Assembly (NCBI GenBank): GCA_041558415.1
Contig: JBFFEY010000103.1
Location: 1-6,895 of the forward strand
Length of the DNA: 6,895 bases
DNA from: SG8-39 sp041558415
Lineage (GTDB): Bacteria > Pseudomonadota > Gammaproteobacteria > Burkholderiales > SG8-39
Reading direction: 5' to 3'
A model generated the notes under the pieces. That model was given only the letters and a program-made list of their open reading frames with translations, was not told where the DNA came from and did no database searches. A program made the translations under genes and the position numbers. This document shows, piece by piece, positions 1 through 4,870 of the stretch (the stretch's first letter is position 1; every line of letters begins with the position of its first letter).

Positions 1-632
1 CCATGCAGCGCGATCAACCAAATCGTACGGCGCGCGCCCACGAGCGCTTTCGCACCCTCCAAAACGTCGGCTTCGGCGCCTTCGACATCCATCTTCACGA
101 GGTCAGGCGGTGCCAGCGCGCCTGAGGCAATGAGCGAATCCAGACTCACCGTCGGCACCTGCAGCGCAGCTGAGTCTTGCGTCACATGGCCCGATGAACT
201 GTTGACTCCGGGGCTGAAGGGCGCAGTCCCCGGCCGAGCGGTTACGGCAGCCTCGATCACCTCGACGTTCGCAAGCCGGTTCAGAGCGATATGCCGGCGA
301 AGGTAGGCGACGTTCGCCGCCCAGGGCTCGAATGCCCAGACATGGCCCTCAGGCCCGACGAGACGAGAAAGCGCCAAGGTATAGAAGCCCGCCTGTGCAC
401 CCAGATCGCAGGCCTTCATCCCGCGCAGCGTGATGCGCGCAAGCGCGGCCTGCTTTGCGCGCTCATACGAACCCAGCCAGCAGCCATGCACGCTCGACCC
501 TACGATCCAGCGAAAGCCACGATTCACCCCTTGCCTGACGCGCAGCACGCTCCTCCTCGGAACCAGTCGCAGCAATAAACGCAGCGTGGCACCGAGGACG
601 GAATGCCGCGAGATGGCAGACCAATCGATCAA
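1..632 (-). CDS. FkbM-family SAM-dependent methyltransferase (3' part missing, left window edge)
   Basis: The reading frame runs off the left edge, so the C-terminus is absent. Visible motifs are the N-terminal family signature WIVGSSVHGCWLGSYE (about 462-509), the SAM-binding motif DLGAQAGFYT (378-407), the acidic motif AFEP (324-335) and the FkbM hallmark VKMDVEGAE (72-98), followed by VLEGAKAL. FkbM enzymes O-methylate sugars or other small molecules. Next to polysaccharide genes this one probably methylates a glycan residue, which is inference. The start is uncertain because no ATG precedes motif I. I chose TTG at 630-632 because the translation from there (SVLGATLRLLLRLVPRRS) resembles the N-terminal helix of relatives, and a GGGGT lies about 7 nt upstream. 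Alternatives are GTG at 696-698, TTG at 573-575, and GTG at 546-548, which has an AGGAGG only 3 nt upstream. The gene lies downstream of the WecA-like gene on the same strand. GC content is lower than in its neighbours. Confidence 0.85.
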   Translation of the reverse strand, partial: MIDWSAISRHSVLGATLRLLLRLVPRRSVLRVRQGVNRGFRWIVGSSVHGCWLGSYERAKQAALARITLRGMKACDLGAQAGFYTLALSRLVGPEGHVWAFEPWAANVAYLRRHIALNRLANVEVIEAAVTARPGTAPFSPGVNSSSGHVTQDSAALQVPTVSLDSLIASGALAPPDLVKMDVEGAEADVLEGAKALVGARRTIWLIALH

Positions 633-741
633 ACGTCGACCCCGAAAGCTAACATCGGAAAGTAATGACAGCGCACTAGCATCAGACGTTCCAAGCACGA
701 TTTCCGCACTCGCGAGGCGTGCCGCGCTTAACCTACAGCCT

Positions 742-1872
742 TCAACGCGCCGACCCGATCGCGTCCGGCCGCGCGCCGCCACGCATCTTGTCAGGCCCGC
801 GCCTGCGCGCGTCGGCAGCGGCGCCCGGCGCCGCCTGCGGCCGCGTGGCAAACGACGTCGCCACGTACAGACCGATCCACAGCGCGCCGTAGCCGTAGAA
901 CAGGACGTAATCGGGGATGCCGGTGCGGTACGCGGCGATGCCGATCGCCGCCATCGCCGCGGCCACGCCGAGCAGCAGCCAGGTGACGCGCGCCTGGCTC
1001 AGGCCGCGCCGCATGAGCAGGTGGTGCAGGTGTCCGGTATCGGCGCCGAAGGGCCATCGCCCGCGCAGGATGCGGCGCAGCATGAGGACCACGGTATCGG
1101 CGAGCGGGATGCCGAGGATCCAGACCGCGGTCATCGGCGCCAGCGCCGGCTTGTCGTCCATCGCCAGCGTGATCGCGAGCCAGGCGAGCACCAGCCCGAC
1201 GGCGTAGCTGCCGCTGTCGCCCATGAACACCGAGGCCCGGCGCGACGGCCGCCAGCGCAGGTTGTAGAGCAGAAACCCGGCGAGCGCGCCCGCGAGCAGC
1301 GCGGCAACCCAGAACGGCCCGGTCTTGCCCGCATCGGCGGCACACCAGGCGAAGGCGAGCGCCGCGACGAGCGAGAGCCCGCCCGCCAGGCCGTCGATGC
1401 CGTCGGCCATGTTCACCGCGTTCATGACGCCGACAATCGCGAACACGCTGAACGGCAGCGCCAATGCCCCGAGCATGAGCAGCCCGGGCCGCGCCAGCTC
1501 GCCGAGGTGCACGAGCAGCGCGCCGCCCAACTGGGCGAGCACCAGCGCGGCGACGATCTGCGCGCCGAGCTTCGGCACCGATCCCAGGTCGTAGCGGTCG
1601 TCGAACAGCCCGCCGAGCGCCATCAATACCGCCGCGGCCGGCAGATAGACGGTGACTGTCCGAAAAAGCCCGAAGGCGAAGAAGCCGGCGACGAACACCG
1701 CCATCATTGCCACGCCACCGACCAGCGGAATCGCGCCGGTGTGCCGTTTGCGGCCGCCCGGTCGATCGAGCAGCCCGTAGCGCGGGGCCGCCCGGCAGAG
1801 CGGCGGGATCAACAACGCGGTCGCCGTGAACGCGGCGCACACTAGTGCGATCCCGATTGAGAAATCGTTCAA
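742..1872 (-). CDS. WecA/MraY-family undecaprenyl-phosphate sugar-1-phosphate transferase (glycosyltransferase 4 family)
   Basis: This 376-residue polytopic inner-membrane protein has about ten hydrophobic segments. The family transfers a HexNAc-1-phosphate from a UDP-sugar to undecaprenyl phosphate, the first step of lipid-linked glycan assembly. Seen in order: LLDRPGGRKRHTGAIPLVGG (34-53); FDDRYDLG (90-97) with the Asp pair; NAVNMADGIDGLAGG (151-165), the Mg/catalytic loop with D157 and D160; MGDSGS (217-222); and HLHHLLMRRGLS (281-292), the cytoplasmic His motif of WecA-type enzymes. Length is normal for the WecA group. The start is TTG at 1870-1872, with no in-frame ATG or GTG just upstream, a weak ribosome-binding site, and the first membrane segment beginning almost at once. 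The C-terminal tail after about residue 345 is basic and Ala/Gly/Arg-rich. The donor sugar cannot be read from sequence; GlcNAc, GalNAc or a modified HexNAc such as FucNAc or QuiNAc are all possible. A TATACT box lies upstream. Confidence 0.93.
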   Translation of the reverse strand: MNDFSIGIALVCAAFTATALLIPPLCRAAPRYGLLDRPGGRKRHTGAIPLVGGVAMMAVFVAGFFAFGLFRTVTVYLPAAAVLMALGGLFDDRYDLGSVPKLGAQIVAALVLAQLGGALLVHLGELARPGLLMLGALALPFSVFAIVGVMNAVNMADGIDGLAGGLSLVAALAFAWCAADAGKTGPFWVAALLAGALAGFLLYNLRWRPSRRASVFMGDSGSYAVGLVLAWLAITLAMDDKPALAPMTAVWILGIPLADTVVLMLRRILRGRWPFGADTGHLHHLLMRRGLSQARVTWLLLGVAAAMAAIGIAAYRTGIPDYVLFYGYGALWIGLYVATSFATRPQAAPGAAADARRRGPDKMRGGARPDAIGSAR

Positions 1873-1912
1873 GACTCGGTCGCTGCAACCGTTTTCAGCA
1901 GATCCAGGCTCG

Positions 1913-1918
1913 AGTATA
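1913..1918 (-). promoter_or_regulatory. possible sigma70 -10 box (TATACT) for the WecA-like gene
   Basis: Read on the minus strand, TATACT matches five of six consensus bases and sits about 40 nt before the TTG start. It lies in the 118-nt gap (1873-1990) that separates this gene from the VpsP-like gene. No convincing TTGACA-type -35 is seen 16-18 nt upstream. The promoter is therefore only suggested, although the gap is long enough for a separate transcription start. Confidence 0.35.
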
Positions 1919-1990
1919 GGCCGGAACGCGCACGGCGGCGCGTCGACAGTCGTCTACAACGCCCGCGCCGCAGCGCGCGCGTGAGAAATT

Positions 1991-2704
1991 TCACGCGGAT
2001 TGATCGAGCCGGGCGCAGGCGAGCGCGGTACGCGGCGCGCGCGCCGAGACCTCGGCGCAGAAGGCGGCGCGCTCGGCCCCGTTGCGCAGCACGCGCTCGA
2101 GCACGCGCGGCTGCATTTGCAGCCCGCGCTCGACGGCCGCCTCGACGAGCCCGCGGCCGGCCGGCGTCAGCTGCTGCCAGGCGCTGACGCCGATCTCGCT
2201 CAGCCGCTGCTGCACCCCCGGCTCCCAGGGACCGAGGCGCGCCGCGTGCGCGATGGCGGCATAGAACTCCGCATCGAGCGCGCCGAGACGAAACTTCACC
2301 AGCGCGACATTCGCCCAGGTGGTCGGTGAGGCCGGGCGCATGCGCGCCGCCGCGCGGAACTCGTCCAAGGCACGCGCAAGGTACGCCGCCACGACCGGCT
2401 GCCCGGCATCGAGGCCGCGCACGCGCAACTCGTGCAGCCGGCCCAGTTCCTCCACGAAAAGCGGGTTGTCGGGCTCCTGCGCGCGCGCAGCGAGCAGCGC
2501 ATCGCGCACCGCACGCCATTGCACGGGTCCGGGCGGCGCACCCGTCTGCGGCCATTGCGCCATCGCGTGGCGCGCCGGGACGTAGCTCGCGTCGGCCAGG
2601 CCGCGCAGCGCCGCATGGTAGATCGCGCCGACGAGCAGCGCGGCGAGGACAACCACAACTGCGGACGGCAGCCGTTGCGCAGGCCGCTTGCGATGCCTCG
2701 ACAA
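1991..2704 (-). CDS. membrane-anchored TPR-like protein, VpsP-like polysaccharide biosynthesis accessory protein
   Basis: The 237-residue product has a basic N-terminus (SRHRKRPAQR), one hydrophobic segment (about 13-29) and a helical remainder that should face the periplasm. Residues about 78-165 carry TPR-like spacing: EEPDN-type turns (QEPDNPLFVEELGRLHEL), then ALDEFRAAARMRPASPTTWANVA and AAIAHAARLGPWEPG. This looks like one degenerate helical-repeat domain. The architecture and context resemble the group annotated as VpsP-family polysaccharide biosynthesis proteins, whose biochemical role I do not know. That assignment is from recollection and is moderate at best. The start is TTG at 2702-2704. 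It is supported by AAGGG 9 nt upstream and by a gap of only 21 nt after the stop of the exported-protein gene, which suggests co-transcription. Two Cys (C216 and C230) lie near the C-terminus and could form a disulfide. A scaffold or regulatory role in export or polymerisation is inference. Confidence 0.75.
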   Translation of the reverse strand: MSRHRKRPAQRLPSAVVVVLAALLVGAIYHAALRGLADASYVPARHAMAQWPQTGAPPGPVQWRAVRDALLAARAQEPDNPLFVEELGRLHELRVRGLDAGQPVVAAYLARALDEFRAAARMRPASPTTWANVALVKFRLGALDAEFYAAIAHAARLGPWEPGVQQRLSEIGVSAWQQLTPAGRGLVEAAVERGLQMQPRVLERVLRNGAERAAFCAEVSARAPRTALACARLDQSA

Positions 2705-2713
2705 ACGCAGAGG

Positions 2714-2718
2714 CCCTT
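2714..2718 (-). promoter_or_regulatory. ribosome-binding site (AAGGG) supporting the TTG start at 2704
   Basis: On the minus strand AAGGG lies 9 nt before the TTG codon. No in-frame ATG exists nearby, so this site decides the start of the VpsP-like gene. It lies within the 21-nt gap after the TAG stop of the preceding gene. Confidence 0.5.
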
Positions 2719-2725
2719 GCCCCGG

Positions 2726-3271
2726 CTAGTTCAGGCTGCCGATCGGCCCGCCGCCGCCGCCGCCCGAGCCGCCGACGCCAGGGGTGACATCCGTGGTGGG
2801 CGTGGACGTGCTCGTGGCGATGGGCGTGGACGAGCCCGAGGCGCTGAAGTCAGCCGTAACGTCCGAAGGCGATGATCCGGAGCTGACCAGCGTAGGCGGA
2901 CAGGCCTTGGGCACGGCGGTCATGCTGAGCTTGAAGTACTCGCGCGCATCCTCGATGCGCACGCCCGCCACGAGCAGTCCGGCGCACACCGGGACCGGCA
3001 TCGCGCCCGCCTCGAGCATCGCCCGCACCACCGAAAGCGGTGTATAGCCAGAGATCACCATCGCCGCCGTGACCTTGCCGGCCTCGACGCGCGCGCGCAG
3101 CGCCGTGATGGCCACCACGTCCACAGGCTCGCCGATATCGCGCAGCGCACGCACCTCCTGCTCGAGCCGCCACAGGTTCATGCGCGGATTGAACGTCGCA
3201 TGCGCGAGCAGCGTCGTCCCCGCAAGCGAGACAACCAATGCCAGCGTCGCCAGCCTCATGCGCACCATCAT
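2726..3271 (-). CDS. exported hypothetical protein with Ser/Thr/Pro-rich and poly-Gly tail
   Basis: I do not recognise this 181-residue protein. Residues 1-25 form a signal peptide: a basic start (MMVRMR), a hydrophobic core (LATLALVVSLAGTTLLA) and a likely cleavage after AHA, so the product is exported. Residues about 28-125 are a compact, mainly helical domain with a possible repeat-like loop (ALRARVEAGKVTAAMVISGY, then AMLEAGAMPVPVCAG). It holds the only two Cys (C96 and C124), which might pair in the periplasm. From about 130 the chain is low complexity, with SSGSSPSD and STSTPTTD stretches, then a run of six Gly and the end PIGSLN. There is no PEP-CTERM or LPXTG motif, and no lipobox at the signal peptide. 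The start is ATG 3269-3271, with in-frame ATGs at 3266-3268 and 3257-3259 as alternatives; no good ribosome-binding site is seen. It precedes the VpsP-like gene by 21 nt, implying a shared transcript and an envelope role. The codon bias supports real coding. Confidence 0.7.
   Translation of the reverse strand: MMVRMRLATLALVVSLAGTTLLAHATFNPRMNLWRLEQEVRALRDIGEPVDVVAITALRARVEAGKVTAAMVISGYTPLSVVRAMLEAGAMPVPVCAGLLVAGVRIEDAREYFKLSMTAVPKACPPTLVSSGSSPSDVTADFSASGSSTPIATSTSTPTTDVTPGVGGSGGGGGGPIGSLN
2747..2764 (-). repeat. GGC codon run (six consecutive Gly codons)
   Basis: Six Gly codons in a row, five of them identical GGC, lie near the 3' end of the exported-protein gene. Such a trinucleotide run can slip in replication in steps of one residue without a frameshift, so the length may vary between strains. 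Confidence 0.7.
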
Positions 3272-3289
3272 ACGCCGGGGTCAGACCCC

Positions 3290-3298
3290 TGTGGATAA
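3290..3298 (-). promoter_or_regulatory. perfect DnaA-box sequence in left arm of the palindromic element
   Basis: The minus strand reads TTATCCACA, an exact match to the DnaA-box consensus TTATNCACA. It is part of the left inverted arm and so is mirrored by the copy in the right arm. The match is direct; DnaA binding is not shown. Confidence 0.5.
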
Positions 3299-3341
3299 CT
3301 GGAACAATGCTGTCGGTGACGAATTCCGCGCTTCGCCTGAG

Positions 3342-3350
3342 TTATCCACA
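3342..3350 (+). promoter_or_regulatory. perfect DnaA-box sequence in right arm of the palindromic element
   Basis: The plus strand reads TTATCCACA, the same exact match in opposite orientation to the one in the left arm, 43 bp away. Two boxes alone do not make an origin, and no AT-rich unwinding region or dnaA/dnaN gene is nearby. Confidence 0.5.
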
Positions 3351-3365
3351 GGGGTCTGACCCCGG

Positions 3366-4787
3366 TCAGCGCCCGTAGTCGTCGTCGAAGCGCTCGATGT
3401 CGTCCTCGCCGAGGTATTCGCCCGACTGCACCTCGACGACGTACAAGGGCTCGCTGCCCGGGTTCTGCAGGCGGTGGCGGGTCTCGGGCGGGATGTAGGT
3501 CGACTGGTTGGGAAACAGCTCGAACACGTCGCGCTCGCGCGTCACGCGCGCCCGGCCGCTCACCACCACCCAGTGCTCGGCGCGCCGCCGGTGCAGCTGC
3601 AGCGACAGTTTGGCGCCCGGTTTCAGCATCAGGCGCTTGACCTGAAACCCGGGGCCGGCGTCGATGCCCTGGTACCAGCCCCAGGGACGGTGCACGCGGA
3701 GATGGGAAATATGCTCGCTGCGCGCGTTCCTTTGCAGGTGCTCGACCGCGCCCTTGACCTCCTGCGCGCGGTCCTTCGCGGCGATCAGCGTCGCGTCCGG
3801 GGTTTCCACGATGACCAGGTCGCGCACCCCGATCGCGGCGAGCAGCCGGCCGTCCGAACGGATGAACGAGCCGGCCACGTCGCGTGCGTACACGTCGCCG
3901 ACCAGCACATTGCCCTCGGGCGTCTTGTCGGATTGCGCCCACAGCGCCGACCAGGAACCGATGTCGCTCCAGCCCATCTCGACCGGGATCACCACGGCGC
4001 GGTCGGTCTTTTCCATCACTGCGTAGTCGATCGAGATTGACGGTGCGCGCGCGAAGGCCTCGGCGCCAAGGCGCGTGAACTCGAGATCACGGTGCGCGCC
4101 GTCGAGCGCCGCGCGCGCTGCGGCAAGCAGCTCGGGTGCGTACCGCTCGAGCTCGGCGACAAAGACATCCGCGCGGAAGGCGAAGATGCCGCTGTTCCAG
4201 TAGTGCTTGCCCGAGGCGACCAGCGTCTCGGCCAGCGCCGGCGCGGGCTTTTCGACAAAGCGCGCGACCTCGAACGCGCCCTCGATTGCCTTCAGTGCCG
4301 CGCCCTGCTCGATGTAGCCGTAGCCCGTCTCGGCCGTGAGCGGCCGGATGCCGAAGGTGACCAGTCGTCCGGCCTCGGCCGCGCGCGCCGCGACGCCCAC
4401 CGCGGCAGCGAACGCTGGCAGGTCGCGGATCAGGTGATCGGCCGGCAGCACGAGCAGCACAGCATCGGGCGCCTCGCGCGTTGCACGCAAGGCCGCGACC
4501 GCCACCGCGGGCGCGGTGTTGCGGCCGACCGGCTCGAGCACGATGCCGGCCGGCTCGACCCCCGCCTCGCGCAGCTGCTCGGCGATCAGGAAGCGGTGCT
4601 CGTGGTTGCACACCACCAGCGGCGGCGTCGCGCGCGCGAGCCCCTGCGCACGCCGCGCCGTTTGCTGCAGCAGCGTCTGCGCGCCGGTGAGCGCGAGCAG
4701 CTGCTTCGGGAAAAGCGCCCTCGAAAGCGGCCACAGGCGCGTGCCGGAGCCGCCGCTCAGGATGACGGGTTGCAGCATGGTGCTCAT
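3366..4787 (-). CDS. manC: mannose-1-phosphate guanylyltransferase / mannose-6-phosphate isomerase (bifunctional ManC/AlgA type)
   Basis: This cytoplasmic enzyme makes GDP-mannose from mannose-1-phosphate and GTP. Its C-terminal type II isomerase domain interconverts fructose-6-P and mannose-6-P. Numbering here is from a GTG at 4799. The nucleotidyltransferase domain (about 9-300) shows GGSGTRLWPLSRALFPKQ (16-33), LPADHLI (118-124), FVEKP (181-185), YWNSGIFAF (200-208) and PVEMGWSDIGSW (272-283). The cupin isomerase domain (about 366-477) shows RPWGWY, PGAKLSLQLHRRRAEHW (394-410) and YIPPETRHRLQNPG. Length is normal for the family and the C-terminus FDDDYGR is a typical intact end. The usual metal-site motif HxHRAEHW reads HRRRAEHW, so one conserved His is Arg (405). 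I prefer ATG 4785-4787 (MSTMLQPVILSGG) over the GTG at 4797-4799; ATG 4776-4778 is also possible. None has a good ribosome-binding site. The gene heads the minus-strand polysaccharide group. Confidence 0.96.
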   Translation of the reverse strand: MSTMLQPVILSGGSGTRLWPLSRALFPKQLLALTGAQTLLQQTARRAQGLARATPPLVVCNHEHRFLIAEQLREAGVEPAGIVLEPVGRNTAPAVAVAALRATREAPDAVLLVLPADHLIRDLPAFAAAVGVAARAAEAGRLVTFGIRPLTAETGYGYIEQGAALKAIEGAFEVARFVEKPAPALAETLVASGKHYWNSGIFAFRADVFVAELERYAPELLAAARAALDGAHRDLEFTRLGAEAFARAPSISIDYAVMEKTDRAVVIPVEMGWSDIGSWSALWAQSDKTPEGNVLVGDVYARDVAGSFIRSDGRLLAAIGVRDLVIVETPDATLIAAKDRAQEVKGAVEHLQRNARSEHISHLRVHRPWGWYQGIDAGPGFQVKRLMLKPGAKLSLQLHRRRAEHWVVVSGRARVTRERDVFELFPNQSTYIPPETRHRLQNPGSEPLYVVEVQSGEYLGEDDIERFDDDYGR

Positions 4788-4870
4788 TCTACAAACCACG
4801 ATGGGTCACAACCACGACGACCGGCATGGCGAAGCGGTAAGCTAGCATTGCGCTTCCTTCAGCGCGCCGC
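4788..4870. promoter_or_regulatory. divergent intergenic region between manC and the dehydrogenase gene
   Basis: This 83-bp gap separates two divergently read sugar-nucleotide genes and must contain or overlap the promoters for both, unless the plus-strand transcript starts elsewhere. On the plus strand TAGCAT (4843-4848) is a weak -10 candidate with no matching -35. On the minus strand TAGAAT (4786-4791) overlaps the manC start codon and is not a believable promoter unless the downstream ATG is used. No palindromic operator is evident. Confidence 0.35.

Larger units (their letters stand above)
3275..3365. repeat. 91-bp REP/MITE-like palindromic element with two perfect 26-bp inverted arms
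   Basis: The arms at 3275-3300 and 3340-3365 are perfect reverse complements over 26 bp and are separated by a 39-bp centre (3301-3339). Each arm carries a 13-bp palindrome (GGGGTCAGACCCC at 3277-3289; GGGGTCTGACCCC at 3351-3363) followed inward by a TTATCCACA/TGTGGATAA sequence. The element fills almost the entire gap. It ends flush with the manC stop codon (TGA, 3366-3368) and begins 4 bp before the start codon of the exported-protein gene. There is no transposase, no clear target-site duplication and no T-tract. In RNA it would form a strong stem between manC and the downstream genes. Classification as a mobile REP/MITE element is inference from form; similar palindromes are, as I recall, dispersed in high-GC proteobacterial genomes. 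Confidence 0.8.

Noticed and set aside
430..1845. Long plus-strand open frame (471 codons) opposite the WecA-like gene
   Set aside because: It is rich in Arg, His, Gln and Glu with no domain motif. It mirrors the high-GC coding of the real minus-strand gene, whose catalytic motifs are unmistakable.
791..1888. Second minus-strand open frame over the WecA-like gene
   Set aside because: An Arg/Ala-rich shadow frame without membrane segments or motifs.
3275..3365. Intrinsic terminator for manC
   Set aside because: The stem is strong but the 39-nt loop is long and no U-tract follows on the transcribed strand. Attenuation is possible but a classical terminator is not supported.
3275..3365. Replication origin because of the DnaA boxes
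   Set aside because: Only two boxes are present, both explained by the inverted arms. There is no AT-rich region and no origin-linked genes nearby.
3268..3942. Minus-strand open frame running through manC and across the palindromic element
   Set aside because: It is out of frame with the conserved ManC cupin domain and has low-complexity Arg/Gly/Pro composition.
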